From: Bacteroides oleiciplenus YIT 12058
GTDB lineage: Bacteria; Bacteroidota; Bacteroidia; Bacteroidales; Bacteroidaceae
NCBI RefSeq assembly: GCF_000315485.1
Contig: NZ_JH992943.1
Location: forward strand, 205,594-269,593
Direction of reading: 5' to 3'
Length of the DNA stretch: 64,000 nucleotides
Positions 1-8,957 of this stretch are shown here, in pieces; the stretch's first letter is position 1; every line of letters starts with the position of its first letter. Position numbers and translations under genes: made by a program. The notes beneath the pieces were generated by a model that was not told where the DNA came from, made no database searches, and saw only the letters and a program-made list of their open reading frames with translations.

Positions 1-498
1 TTCCCATTTCCCCTGGATGCGTTCCACCGGATATCTGGAGGTTGCTTTAGATACTTTGAAAAAACGTACTTGCTTATTCTCCAAAGCTTTTGTGATATCA
101 CCGGCATCCTGAACCGGATAGCTCATTATATATTCCATATTAGACTGACCGGAACACAACCATGTTTCTCCCATCAGGATGTCATTCACTTCCCTTTCCA
201 ACTTGTTTTCCCAACCATAAAAACGAATACTGTGGGGGCCTGCCGATTCGGGAGTACGAATATAGGCTTCCCAGGAACAGTGCATATCTGATTTCGCATG
301 AATCGTATCCGCAGGAGCCCAGCTGCATACAATCTTCAAATCCCATACACTCGGACACCATCCCCAGAGTTTTACCTCGGAGTTCCGTTGCATCACCGCA
401 TGATCGCTGATGATGGAAGGAAGAGCAAATTCCGGGTTCTGTGCCGAAACATGGGTAAATGCCAATATGAAGGTTATGATAATAAATAGTCGTTTCAT
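1..498 (-). CDS. Sialate O-acetylesterase-like SGNH hydrolase (N-terminal part, runs off left edge)
   Basis: The frame is open from an ATG at 496-498 to the window edge (166 codons), so the C-terminal part is missing. Residues 1-19 look like a Sec signal peptide (KRLFIIITFILAFTHVSA). A beta-rich domain follows, opening with LPSIISDHAVMQ. The SGNH block I motif GQSNM is at about residues 117-121, and Ser119 would be the nucleophile. This order is typical of the sialate O-acetylesterase (SASA/DUF303) family, which removes acetyl groups from sialic acid or other sugars in the periplasm. It is the last gene seen of operon B and starts 8 bases after the DUF4434 gene stops. The exact ester substrate is unknown. 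Confidence 0.85.
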   Translation of the reverse strand, partial: MKRLFIIITFILAFTHVSAQNPEFALPSIISDHAVMQRNSEVKLWGWCPSVWDLKIVCSWAPADTIHAKSDMHCSWEAYIRTPESAGPHSIRFYGWENKLEREVNDILMGETWLCSGQSNMEYIMSYPVQDAGDITKALENKQVRFFKVSKATSRYPVERIQGKWE

Positions 499-506
499 AG
501 TATTCA

Positions 507-1571
507 TTATTTAAAGTTCTGCTTTCTATACCAGTTCATATACTGATTATACAGTCTGACTGATTCATCGCGCAACCCGGCGTGAGCCAATGAACCGGGC
601 TTGTTCATAATACCAAGATATTGATATACCAGAATCTTATCTACGAACGGAGATATGGCCTCCATCTGATGGATAATCCTTTTGTCAAAGTCGGCTGAAA
701 TCAGGCTGCCATGAGTGGTCTGTTCAAAGTAGAAAAGTTCCATGTCCGCCCATATTCTTGAACGACCGGCTTTCTGATGCGCCTTAGATAGATTTTCAAA
801 GGCACGGGCTGATTGTTCGAATGTAGTCACGCCCACCCCTACACCATCCTGATAGGCTACAATCTCCACATTAAGCTGCTCTAATTGCCTGATAAATGTA
901 TCATCGCATTTTTCGGCCTTAATATTATAAGGCGCGATGATATTAACGCAATTGGCATTCAATGATTTGGCTATCTGCGCACACTCATTCACATACGGGA
1001 TAACATATTCACCGAAATAGGGATCCAACCATGATTCATTAGGAAAATACCAGCCATAGAAACTCTTATGATGCCCGTATCTCGCATAAATCTCTTCCAT
1101 AGATTTGGCTCTCTTTCTTCCTAACTCTTTATCGGTCATCATCTTCACAGCATCCAGATCCAACGCCCAGTAGTCATTGCTGACAAAGAATTTAACCCCA
1201 AACTCATCAGCTGCCGCAAGAACCGTTTCAATGGGATCTTCACATCCCATCTTGAACTTAGGAGCCAAATCCGTATCATAAAATGCGAAACCATGGGAAG
1301 CCACATTCATCATAACCAGATATTCCATACCTGTTTCACGGATTTCACGGATTTTCTCCCGCCACTGAGCTGCGGTAAAATTTCTCAAATCCTTATCCCA
1401 ATACACACCTTCTTTTCCTCCCGGATGCTGAAACTCAAACCAGGAACCGGATATCGGCTTAATTTTAGGATTTTGGACAGCTTCCTGCAAAATCCCGGCC
1501 TGCGAAATACCCGGTATTAGCATGCCGGCAGCTCCCAAGCCTAAAGTCGTTAGAAAATTTCGTCGATTCAT
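507..1571 (-). CDS. Tat-exported DUF4434-type TIM-barrel protein
   Basis: 354 aa. The start carries a twin-arginine signal (NRRNFLTTLGLGAAG), so the folded protein is probably exported by Tat. The mature part is a single DUF4434-type barrel. Two acidic positions fit a retaining glycoside hydrolase: Glu179 in GWYFPNES and Glu278 in WADMELF, with an AYQD motif between them at about 239-242. All seven paralogs in this window keep both Glu. That these are catalytic is inference from their position on the barrel. It is in operon B between the AGE epimerase (13 bases upstream) and the esterase. The closest relative in the window is the protein at 7366-8925 (shared KPI(S/T)GSW start and YQD motif). 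Confidence 0.85.
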   Translation of the reverse strand: MNRRNFLTTLGLGAAGMLIPGISQAGILQEAVQNPKIKPISGSWFEFQHPGGKEGVYWDKDLRNFTAAQWREKIREIRETGMEYLVMMNVASHGFAFYDTDLAPKFKMGCEDPIETVLAAADEFGVKFFVSNDYWALDLDAVKMMTDKELGRKRAKSMEEIYARYGHHKSFYGWYFPNESWLDPYFGEYVIPYVNECAQIAKSLNANCVNIIAPYNIKAEKCDDTFIRQLEQLNVEIVAYQDGVGVGVTTFEQSARAFENLSKAHQKAGRSRIWADMELFYFEQTTHGSLISADFDKRIIHQMEAISPFVDKILVYQYLGIMNKPGSLAHAGLRDESVRLYNQYMNWYRKQNFK

Positions 1572-1584
1572 AGTATTAAATATT

Positions 1585-2760
1585 TTATTCTGATTTTATT
1601 ATCTCTTCCAGAACTGTCCAACATTGGTAAAGCCCTCTGGGTACGTGGAAACAGCCTTTCCATTTCCCGCCTTTCAGCGGTAGCAGCACCTCACCCCTCC
1701 TGTTCAAGTAACCAAACCACTCTGGATATTCCGAATCTTTGAAATGCCCCCATGTATAGTCATGAACTTTTTCGAACCATTCCAGGCACTTTTTATCACC
1801 CGTAAGCTGATATCCTTTCAACAGGGAAATGAGCGTTTCGATGTGTACCCACCAAAGTTTTTGATCCCATTCCAATTGCTGGGGAGGACATCCTTTGCGA
1901 TCCATGAAGTAGTAAATACCTCCATATTCTTTATCCCAGCCATAATCGAGCATGGTTAAAGTCACATTTTTAGCTTTTTCTATCAGCTCGGGACGGTTCA
2001 GGCGCTTTCCTAAATCCATAATGAACCACATAGCTTCAATATCATGTCCCGGAGTCACCTGCCGGCCTTCGAAAGAATCGGAAAGTTCGCCATTGCTCTG
2101 CACATTCTCTACAATAATGCCTCCCAGCTCCGGACGGTAAAATACTTCCATCACCTCGCGAATACATACTTCCATCGTTTTCTTCAGGTAATCCTTATCG
2201 AGCAAATGTTCTATTTCCAAAGCCAGGTTACACATGATCATAGGAAGAGCAAAATTCTTCAAATCACGCGTGCCGGAATGAAGTTTATTCCACTTGCCTT
2301 TCGGATTGTCTACTTTGGACAGAATGATTTCGAACGTTTTTTTAGCAATATCCGCATACTCCTGATTTCCGGTGGCAAGGCTAAGTTGCCCAAAAGCCAT
2401 GGTTGCGAAAGTGTAGGAGAAAATATTGTAAGGATCGACCAGGGGGCGTCCCATACGGTCAAGAGAGAAATACCAATTGTAATTTCCATCATGACCGTAC
2501 TTTTTCAGGAACTCTCCGCCTTGAATGGCGCAATCCAACCATTCCCGGCGCTTCTCTACCTTATTGTAGAGCATTGAAAACAACCATACCTCACGGCCTT
2601 GCAGCCAAATAAACTTATCTGTATCGAAAACATTACCTTGACGGTCCAGACAGGTGAAATATCCGCCGAACTCGTGATCCTGAGAATGTTTTAGCCAGAA
2701 AGGAAGAACGTTATCCATCAGTTCGTCCTTATAAAGAGCAGCCAATTTTTTAAAATCCAT
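1585..2760 (-). CDS. N-acylglucosamine 2-epimerase (AGE/RenBP family)
   Basis: 391 aa, no signal peptide, hence cytoplasmic. It resembles animal renin-binding protein/GlcNAc 2-epimerase along its length, for example WLQGREVW, LEWDQKLWW and KGCFHVPRG near the end. It should interconvert GlcNAc and ManNAc or a related sugar through an (alpha/alpha)6 barrel. Both histidines known as catalytic in this family are present: His239 in TPGHDIEAMW and His372 in GCFHVPR. The start at MDFKKL matches the start of the paralog at 26681-27865, with which it is about 90% identical. It follows the MFS porter, which suggests that the imported sugar is epimerised. A substrate other than GlcNAc/ManNAc is possible, because AGE homologs also include mannose and cellobiose epimerases. 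Confidence 0.88.
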   Translation of the reverse strand: MDFKKLAALYKDELMDNVLPFWLKHSQDHEFGGYFTCLDRQGNVFDTDKFIWLQGREVWLFSMLYNKVEKRREWLDCAIQGGEFLKKYGHDGNYNWYFSLDRMGRPLVDPYNIFSYTFATMAFGQLSLATGNQEYADIAKKTFEIILSKVDNPKGKWNKLHSGTRDLKNFALPMIMCNLALEIEHLLDKDYLKKTMEVCIREVMEVFYRPELGGIIVENVQSNGELSDSFEGRQVTPGHDIEAMWFIMDLGKRLNRPELIEKAKNVTLTMLDYGWDKEYGGIYYFMDRKGCPPQQLEWDQKLWWVHIETLISLLKGYQLTGDKKCLEWFEKVHDYTWGHFKDSEYPEWFGYLNRRGEVLLPLKGGKWKGCFHVPRGLYQCWTVLEEIIKSE

Positions 2761-2797
2761 AATTCTCTATTTTTATATTGTATATTAAGGTCGATTT

Positions 2798-4201
2798 CTA
2801 TTTGGAACTGGTCCAGTAACGTTCTATTTCCTCCAATGACTTTCCTGTCGTTTCGGGAACAAGTTTCCAAACAATAAGTATATAGGGGACGCACATAACG
2901 GCAAACAAGAAGAATGTTCCGGCGGGGGTAAGATTCTGGAGCATCCAAGGGGTCAGCTGGCCGATAAGATACGTTCCGATCCATAAAGCAAATCCGGCAA
3001 TGGACATAGCCAATCCACGAACTTTGGTAGGATACATTTCAGAAAGGAGCACAAACACCACTGCACAAATAGAAATAGCACAGCAGAATACATAAGATAA
3101 AAAGAATATAAGCAGGAATATACTTGAAATGCCTAAAGACTCTCCAAACAGGAAATAGATACCGATAAGCAGCAAAGTAACAATCATGCCGGAAACTCCA
3201 TAATAAACCAGTTTCTTACGTCCGACTTTATCAATGATAATCAGTGCCAGCACCGTAGTCAGAGTATTTACCAGTCCTACCAGAACCTGATAGTAAAGAG
3301 AATCTCCACCCGACAAACCCGCATTTTCAAAAATAGACGGGCCGTAATAAAGAACCGCATTTACTCCCATAAACTGTCCCAATATTGCAATGCACACCCC
3401 GATAATGACAGCCTTCAGAATTCCGGGTTGCAACAGGAGAGACCATTCGGATTTTGACTCGAAAGTTAATACCGATTTCGTTTCGTTCACCTGGAACGTA
3501 GCTTCTTTAGCAGAGACGTAGATTTTCTTCAGAATATTCGTTGCCTTCACATCCTGCCCCTTCAGTATCAGCCAACGCGGACTTTCAGGTATAAAGAATA
3601 TTATAATAAAGAATAATACAGCCGGAAGAGTCTCCATTCCCAACATTCCCCGCCACACTTCGGTAACAAAAATCAAATCGAACCAATCGGTCCCCGGATT
3701 AGTATGGGTTTCCGCGTAGGCAAGCAACTGATAGTTTACCAGATAAGCACCCAAAAAGCCAACTGTCACAGCCAATTGATACAAAGAAACCAGACGCCCT
3801 CTATACTGAGCAACGGAAACCTCCGATATATATAGCGGAGAAATAATAGAAACGACTCCAATGCCGATACCACCGATTATGCGGTAAATCACCAACTGAT
3901 TAAAGTCAGCACACAAGGCACATCCGATAGCTGATGTGGAAAATAGAACCGCTGAAATAACCATAGTAAGTTTACGACCGAACTTATCACTCAAAACTCC
4001 GGCAAAAAGTACGCCGACAATGGATCCTACCAAGGCACATCCCACATACCATCCTTGTTGCAAGGCATCAAGCCCGAACAGTTCCGTTACCTGTGCGATG
4101 GTTCCGGAAATAACGGCGGTATCATATCCGAACAGGAAACCACCTAAGGCAGCAACCACTGACAGGAAGACAAGATAACCTATATTAATTGTAGATTTCA
4201 T
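2798..4201 (-). CDS. MFS sugar porter (XylE/GLUT type)
   Basis: 467 aa with twelve predicted membrane segments. Sugar-porter signatures are visible: GGFLFGYDTAVISG in TM1, DKFGRK in the first cytoplasmic loop, PLYISEVSVAQYRGRL, PESPRWL before the central loop, DKVGRKK, and VPETTGKSLEEIE at the end. This is the proton-coupled sugar symporter group that includes XylE and GalP. It should carry a monosaccharide across the inner membrane. It lies between the metallophosphoesterase and the epimerase in operon B. A paralog (29480-30886) has the same role in operon A and is about 85% identical. The sugar cannot be read from the sequence. Confidence 0.9.
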   Translation of the reverse strand: MKSTINIGYLVFLSVVAALGGFLFGYDTAVISGTIAQVTELFGLDALQQGWYVGCALVGSIVGVLFAGVLSDKFGRKLTMVISAVLFSTSAIGCALCADFNQLVIYRIIGGIGIGVVSIISPLYISEVSVAQYRGRLVSLYQLAVTVGFLGAYLVNYQLLAYAETHTNPGTDWFDLIFVTEVWRGMLGMETLPAVLFFIIIFFIPESPRWLILKGQDVKATNILKKIYVSAKEATFQVNETKSVLTFESKSEWSLLLQPGILKAVIIGVCIAILGQFMGVNAVLYYGPSIFENAGLSGGDSLYYQVLVGLVNTLTTVLALIIIDKVGRKKLVYYGVSGMIVTLLLIGIYFLFGESLGISSIFLLIFFLSYVFCCAISICAVVFVLLSEMYPTKVRGLAMSIAGFALWIGTYLIGQLTPWMLQNLTPAGTFFLFAVMCVPYILIVWKLVPETTGKSLEEIERYWTSSK

Positions 4202-4208
4202 AGATATA

Positions 4209-5633
4209 TTATTTTATATTTTGCTTATATACATTTCCGAAACGGTCAGTCACGACGACTTCTATAGCTGCATTTTTATCTTGTGGAGTCGCTTTAAACA
4301 GATGCTCTGTTTTTATCGGCATAATCCAGTCATACACCATCCGTTCTTTATCGGAGCAAATGATTTTAGCTTCCGGATCGTATCCTTCAAAACGCTGCAT
4401 TTCACCCATACATTTGCCATTTTCATACCACTCTACTTTCCACTGTTCATCCCAGTTCCATACATTAGCAATAATATCTTGCGGATTTTCTTCAGATGAA
4501 CCAACCGGATAACCTTTGAACTGGTAATCAAGTGGATATCCGGCACTCTTATATTTCCAAGTCACCTGATTACCATTTACTTCATAAACCCCATAACCAC
4601 TCGGAGTACCGTCTGTACAGATTTCAGCTTTCCAGAAAGTACCGCAAACCGCAGCCGTATTATGTTCCATGAGTTTATCGTTGAACACAACATTCCAATT
4701 GTAATGAGTATGACCGGTAAATATATGCGCGTCATATCCAGCCAAAAGGTCATATATGCTGGAAGCATTACTCGTTTCATCGGGAAGCAAAGCATTGAAC
4801 TTCAACTCTTTGGTTGAGCTGGTCGGGATATGCATGGTCACAAAAACCAGATGGTCTTTCGGCACAAAGGATAAGTCTTTTTCAATCCATTGTAAAGTAC
4901 GCTCGTCAATATAGCCGATATAGCGATAATGGCGATTGATGTAGAAACAATTGTTCAGTACAATATAGTGAGCCTTACCGCGATTGAACGAGTAATAGAT
5001 AGGTCCGAAATATTCCTCAAAAGTTTTGTAAGAATGTTCATAAGAGCGTACGCCATATTCCATATCATGATTACCTACAGCACGATAAAAAGGAAGATCC
5101 AAAACATCGGAAGATTGGATATAAGAAGGAAATATAGCCGGAGCATTACCTACGATATCACCGCAGTCCAATACAAAGATATCACTGCTCTTCTGCTTAT
5201 CAACGAACTGGCGGACATCTTTCAGATACTTCACATACCCTTCAATATCACTCGCCTTTGCTGCTTGCACATCGGACTGTACCAGACAAATGTGTTTATT
5301 GTCATTCTTCGGATTCTTCGTCAAAGTAAAATCATAGCTTCCCACCGAACTCTCTATTCTTTTATAATAATGTGGAAGACTCTTTTCTCTTTGAGGAAGA
5401 TAACCTGCCGGAGTCGTTACATAGACAAAACGTGCATCCCGGTGATATGGCAAAGCATATCTACCTTCCGCATCAGTCAATACACAATCAAAACCATTTG
5501 TCACCACAACATTGGAGAGCCCCTTACCTTGACATTTCACCTGTCCCTTAACATCTGCAACCGGCTGAGCCATCACACTCATGTTAACAGCACAGACAAA
5601 ACAGACAAATAAATATTTCAATAAATGTTTCAT
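4209..5633 (-). CDS. Secreted calcineurin-like metallophosphoesterase with N- and C-terminal accessory domains
   Basis: About 474 aa from the ATG at 5631-5633, one base after the stop of the upstream gene. A longer frame to 5669 exists, but it would overlap that gene and spoil the signal peptide MKHLLKYLFVCFVCAVNMSVMA. An N-terminal beta-sandwich (carboxypeptidase-regulatory-like, VKGQVKCQGKGLSNVVVTNG) is followed by the metal-binding blocks QSDVQ, CGDIVGN, GNHDMEYG, MHIP and GHTH, then a C-terminal beta domain. The first block is DxQ rather than DxH, as is common in this Bacteroides subfamily. It should hydrolyse phosphomonoesters or diesters in the periplasm. Operon A has no direct copy, but it carries another metallophosphatase (16652-17635) and a GDPD. 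Confidence 0.85.
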   Translation of the reverse strand: MKHLLKYLFVCFVCAVNMSVMAQPVADVKGQVKCQGKGLSNVVVTNGFDCVLTDAEGRYALPYHRDARFVYVTTPAGYLPQREKSLPHYYKRIESSVGSYDFTLTKNPKNDNKHICLVQSDVQAAKASDIEGYVKYLKDVRQFVDKQKSSDIFVLDCGDIVGNAPAIFPSYIQSSDVLDLPFYRAVGNHDMEYGVRSYEHSYKTFEEYFGPIYYSFNRGKAHYIVLNNCFYINRHYRYIGYIDERTLQWIEKDLSFVPKDHLVFVTMHIPTSSTKELKFNALLPDETSNASSIYDLLAGYDAHIFTGHTHYNWNVVFNDKLMEHNTAAVCGTFWKAEICTDGTPSGYGVYEVNGNQVTWKYKSAGYPLDYQFKGYPVGSSEENPQDIIANVWNWDEQWKVEWYENGKCMGEMQRFEGYDPEAKIICSDKERMVYDWIMPIKTEHLFKATPQDKNAAIEVVVTDRFGNVYKQNIK

Positions 5634-5634
5634 A

Positions 5635-6735
5635 TTATTTGATATTAAAGTATTCCTTATATCTATCATACAAATGGCCGGCTTGCAGATAGGCAGACTG
5701 AGGACTCATAAAATGAGAAAATTCAAACGTAATAGCTTTATCATATCCGGCTCTCTTCGCAGCTTCCAATTTCATTCTGAGTTTATCAAACTTAATCGGC
5801 AAGAAATTAATCGGCATATCCCGGTCAAACGTTTCTGCATTTGTCCAACACTTCATTCCATATTTATCTGCCAGCTTTTTATTAACCGTGAAAAAAGCAT
5901 CCAACTCATCATAATCAATATGACCGTCCTGAAAAGCACAGGCATCTACCACTTCATGAATCCCGTCAAATATTTCATTCCATTCCCTTTCATGCTCCTG
6001 AACTGAAACAGCATCTTCCTTAGTCAATTTATCTGTTCCCATTACAGCTTTCTTGCCATCAATCCAAGGAGATATGAAAGTCGGCAAACCGCCGGACACA
6101 TCTTTACACTGTTTTCCCATCGCACGGAAAGCATCAATGGCACCTTTCGTTTTACGGCTAATCTCACCACTTATATACCATCCACCAAAACTTTTATATT
6201 TTTCGCCATATCCGTTCCACACTTCATCAATGACGTACTTATTATCTTCAATTTCCCATGACAGTTCTCCCGTATCCCAGTATTTCCCGGAATCATATAA
6301 ACCGAAATAAAATTTCATTTGGTATTTCTCCGCCAACCGAAGGTACATATCCACCAAATCAAAGGATGGCATATAACATCCTTTCTTCAATAAATATGCA
6401 GAGGGATAAGTGATAAACTTACGATAACCGGAACGAATCATAATAACAGTATCGATGCCAATACTCTTCATGTGACAGAAATCTTGTTCCCACTCTTTTT
6501 CACCCCAATTCTGATGAGGTATATCATGAGAAATTTCATCTAAAAAAGTTCCGGTAATCTTCAAACCATTTGCTTTGGGTATAATAAACTTGTTAGCATC
6601 GCCACCACTCCAAGGTATTGAAGAAGATGAAGCCATCCCTATTCCTTCAGCCGCCAGCAATCCAGGAGCTACCAAAGCGGAAGCTCCTGCCAAAGCGGCT
6701 TTCTTTAAAAATTCTCTGCGATTACTTGTTTTCAT
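5635..6735 (-). CDS. Tat-exported DUF4434-type TIM-barrel protein, first gene of operon B
   Basis: 366 aa. A twin-arginine signal (SNRREFLKKAALAGASALVAPGLLA) is followed by a DUF4434-type barrel. The putative catalytic pair is Glu191 (GWYISGE) and Glu301 (NAETFDRD), with FQD at about 268-270. It is the first gene after the operon B promoter at 6828-6857, with a leader of about 85 bases containing a 12-bp inverted repeat. The paralog at 30889-31989 leads operon A. They are about 88% identical as proteins, with one 178-bp stretch (6033-6210 versus 31287-31464) identical in DNA, pointing to gene conversion. Confidence 0.87.
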   Translation of the reverse strand: MKTSNRREFLKKAALAGASALVAPGLLAAEGIGMASSSSIPWSGGDANKFIIPKANGLKITGTFLDEISHDIPHQNWGEKEWEQDFCHMKSIGIDTVIMIRSGYRKFITYPSAYLLKKGCYMPSFDLVDMYLRLAEKYQMKFYFGLYDSGKYWDTGELSWEIEDNKYVIDEVWNGYGEKYKSFGGWYISGEISRKTKGAIDAFRAMGKQCKDVSGGLPTFISPWIDGKKAVMGTDKLTKEDAVSVQEHEREWNEIFDGIHEVVDACAFQDGHIDYDELDAFFTVNKKLADKYGMKCWTNAETFDRDMPINFLPIKFDKLRMKLEAAKRAGYDKAITFEFSHFMSPQSAYLQAGHLYDRYKEYFNIK

Positions 6736-6791
6736 AGTATTTTTCCTCGTATATTATATATGTTAACCTATTGAACTCTAAGTTTAAGCTT

Positions 6792-6822
6792 TATTATAAT
6801 GAAGCTTTTATTCATTATAATA
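6792..6822 (-). repeat. 12-bp perfect inverted repeat at the operon B transcription start
   Basis: Arms 6792-6803 (TATTATAATGAA) and 6811-6822 (TTCATTATAATA) are perfect reverse complements around a 7-base loop. It lies just downstream of the -7 element, over and after the expected start of transcription. It could be a second operator or an mRNA leader hairpin. A related but looser repeat (TTATAAT/ATTATAA plus GGT/ACC) is at 32047-32073 in the leader of operon A. Confidence 0.6.
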
Positions 6823-6827
6823 CGATG

Positions 6828-6857
6828 CAAATATAGATATATTTATTAAATAAACAA
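6828..6857 (-). promoter_or_regulatory. Operon B promoter with palindromic operator candidate
   Basis: Read on the minus strand: -33 TTG (complement of 6855-6857), a 19-base spacer, and -7 TATATTTG (complement of 6828-6835). This matches the Bacteroidetes consensus TTTG-N19-TAnnTTTG. The spacer holds the palindrome TTTATT-A-AATAAA at 6842-6854. Operon A has the same arrangement at 32081-32110, base for base across the core. A repressor binding there would block the promoter, and the ROK protein at 32370-33581 is the obvious candidate. Confidence 0.75.
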
Positions 6858-7276
6858 TATATAATAAATAATTTCATTATTAAAATCTTATTTATATTCA
6901 TATTTAACGAAATAAGTCTCTGTTTTTAGCCTAAAACAAAGAAAATAGCAGAATGAATATAAACCTCAAACAAATGAATAGAAAGAGAAGCCATATTTTA
7001 TTAATCATGTTTAACTAAAACTAAAAGGAAGTATTTATTTTCCATCATAAAACCCTATATTGATAAATATATTAATTATATAAATACAATATAATAAATG
7101 CATCAATGACACATATCAGTTTCTTTTAAGAGAAATGAGATTGAATTATAGGAGAAGCATGAAAAAGTGCTCTGTTAATGTCGAATAAGTCTATCTGAAA
7201 AAGGAATATAAGTGACGAAGAACTATCAAGTTAAGAAAAAAGAATAGATTATACTAATCTGAAGGAGAAATAAGAA
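6858..7276. other. Non-coding interval upstream of operon B, a decayed copy of the rok-operon A intergenic region
   Basis: No intact gene is present here and the stretch is very AT-rich. It is collinear with 32111-32369: the offset stays between 25253 and 25259 bases from the operon promoter, through the shared ATATTAATTATAT (7069-7081 and 32326-32338), to the rok start. The rok -7 element (TATATTTG in the intact copy) has decayed to TATATAAA here. Confidence 0.6.
7111..7188 (+). pseudogene. Relic of the 5' end of a ROK regulator gene
   Basis: Read in frame from 7114, the sequence gives YQFLLREMRLNYRRSMKK, then a stop at 7186-7188. The intact ROK protein begins (M)YQQFLKEIEMGSKNALIKK. The spacing from the operon promoter is the same in both copies to within a few bases, and the initiator ATG is now ACA. 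This is a short match, so the case rests on collinearity plus similarity. It implies that operon B once had its own divergent rok gene. Confidence 0.55.
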
Positions 7277-7337
7277 GGGAACGACAGTGCCTCATCAAAG
7301 GATTATGACACCCAGTAAGGAGACAATTATCGTTCCC
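7277..7337 (-). terminator. Probable 3' stem-loop of operon A
   Basis: Arms 7277-7284 (GGGAACGA) and 7330-7337 (TCGTTCCC) are perfect complements closing a 45-base interior. It lies 28 bases past the last stop codon of operon A. The minus-strand tail is pyrimidine-rich (TTCTTATTTCTCC) rather than a clean T run, so termination efficiency is uncertain. Confidence 0.5.
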
Positions 7338-7365
7338 TGAAGAAGAAAGAGATCTTAATATTTTT

Positions 7366-8925
7366 TTATTTATTTGCCGGATTAATGAAGAATTCATCTG
7401 CATACACCTGTTGCGAAGCATCAAAAGCTACCTTCACATAACGCACATTCTCATCTAAACCGTCAAACAGGATATTTTCAATCCATGCATCATGTTTGTT
7501 GTTCGGGAAGTGAGGAGCATCCTTGATGGAAGCCAGGTTATACTCTTTTCCATCCAGCGAAGTGAACAGGTAGACTTTCAGCGGCATGCCTATTTCTTCT
7601 AAATTATAGTTCAACATACGAAGCATAGCTTTTTGAAGCTTAGTCTTTTTCTGCAAGTCCACCACAAACTCGTGATAACCTTTTTCAAATTTCACCCAAC
7701 GGGTATCTTCACTATCCTCTTCAGCTACTTTGCCATCCAGCAATGCCTTCAAATCAGCTTTGCCAAGCATCATTTCCGTTGTTGCCCCATTGACCAGTTT
7801 TTCCATCAAGGCAGCTTCAACCAATTGCCAGTATTCCGTCCCGTTCTTCCAATCCATATAGTCATTATAGACCTTGTTCGAACCTACTGGCTGTCCCAAC
7901 TGATAAGCAGATTCCGGATTTTCAATGATACCACAGATCATAAAGGAAATAATCTTATCAACTCCCCCCGCAGAAGCCGCCACCTGCTGGGACAAGAGGC
8001 GCGGATATGCAGCCGGAATTAAAGCGGAAGTACGGTCATTGGTTCCTTGTTCCCAAGTGAAAGTTTCACAATTTGCCCACATCTCAATGTTCAGGCGATT
8101 ATGAATGTCGCGCAACCGTTGCCAGGTCTTCTTTAAACGAGGCAACATAAACTGATCGCGCACACAGCCCACTTCATCCTGATAGGCAATGATATCGACT
8201 TTCAGTTTCGCCATTTGTTTCTCATACTCCGGATTATCAAATTCAGACAGTCCGATACCATAAGGTGAAATCAAGGTTTTCTTGCCGGGAGTCAACGCTT
8301 TAGCTTTTTCGGTCAATACATTGGCTGATTGCACGGCATGCTCTGCAAAAATGGGGCAAAGACAATCTTCTACAGGTAAATACCAGCCGTAGAAGGCTTT
8401 ATGATTCTTATAAAGAGCGGTCAACTCCTCCATAATCTGGAATTGGCGTTCCTTGATGGCAGGGTTTAGCAAATTATCATCCTGATCCTTTGCCCATCCG
8501 GTACTCATAAAAATCTTCATATTATGCCGGGCAGCCTCATCAAGAATAGCTTCTACCGGGCTTTGCTTATTCTTATCATACCACCAAGGCATCATCTTAG
8601 AGGGATAATAAGCCTTACCTTCATTGGCTACTTCCATGAATACCAGATATTCAATGCCCATAGCCGACAGTTCCCGCACTTTAGCTTTCCACAATTCGGG
8701 GTCTGTATTATCGAAGTTTTGTGGATTCGTATATTTATTACGAACATCTTTATATGCTAGGTTTATCCAGCTACCGGTAATAGGTTTCACACCTAAGGCC
8801 GATTCTGTTGTTTTCTCTTTTTTCTGTTTGCCGGAGGCACCATTACCAGCTAAAGCCATTACTGCCGGCAATGAAACCGATGACATCAATAGGGCAAACA
8901 TAATCATCCGAAAATTATTTTTCAT
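7366..8925 (-). CDS. Secreted DUF4434-type TIM-barrel protein with C-terminal discoidin-like domain
   Basis: 519 aa from ATG 8923-8925, which gives a clean signal peptide (KNNFRMIMFALLMSSVSLPAVMALA). A frame extending to 8946 adds seven residues before it and is less likely. The barrel has Glu186 (GWYLPVED) and Glu287 (ANCETFTWEQ) at the putative catalytic sites, with AYQDEVG between. A domain of about 140 residues follows, ending in a beta-sandwich with the look of an F5/8 type C carbohydrate-binding module (VYLFTSLDGKEYN, VRYVKVAFDA). It is the last gene of operon A, after the ribose/GRP-type transporter. Confidence 0.83.
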   Translation of the reverse strand: MKNNFRMIMFALLMSSVSLPAVMALAGNGASGKQKKEKTTESALGVKPITGSWINLAYKDVRNKYTNPQNFDNTDPELWKAKVRELSAMGIEYLVFMEVANEGKAYYPSKMMPWWYDKNKQSPVEAILDEAARHNMKIFMSTGWAKDQDDNLLNPAIKERQFQIMEELTALYKNHKAFYGWYLPVEDCLCPIFAEHAVQSANVLTEKAKALTPGKKTLISPYGIGLSEFDNPEYEKQMAKLKVDIIAYQDEVGCVRDQFMLPRLKKTWQRLRDIHNRLNIEMWANCETFTWEQGTNDRTSALIPAAYPRLLSQQVAASAGGVDKIISFMICGIIENPESAYQLGQPVGSNKVYNDYMDWKNGTEYWQLVEAALMEKLVNGATTEMMLGKADLKALLDGKVAEEDSEDTRWVKFEKGYHEFVVDLQKKTKLQKAMLRMLNYNLEEIGMPLKVYLFTSLDGKEYNLASIKDAPHFPNNKHDAWIENILFDGLDENVRYVKVAFDASQQVYADEFFINPANK

Positions 8926-8957
8926 AGTATACAATCTATTATTCATTTATAAAAATA

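Noticed and set aside
1585..2760. Naming the epimerase nanE of a sialic acid operon
   Set aside because: Sequence fits the AGE family, but no neuraminate lyase or sialidase is in the window, so the sialic acid role is unproven.
4929..5612. 227-codon plus-strand reading frame
   Set aside because: Antisense to the metallophosphoesterase gene, which has full family motifs.
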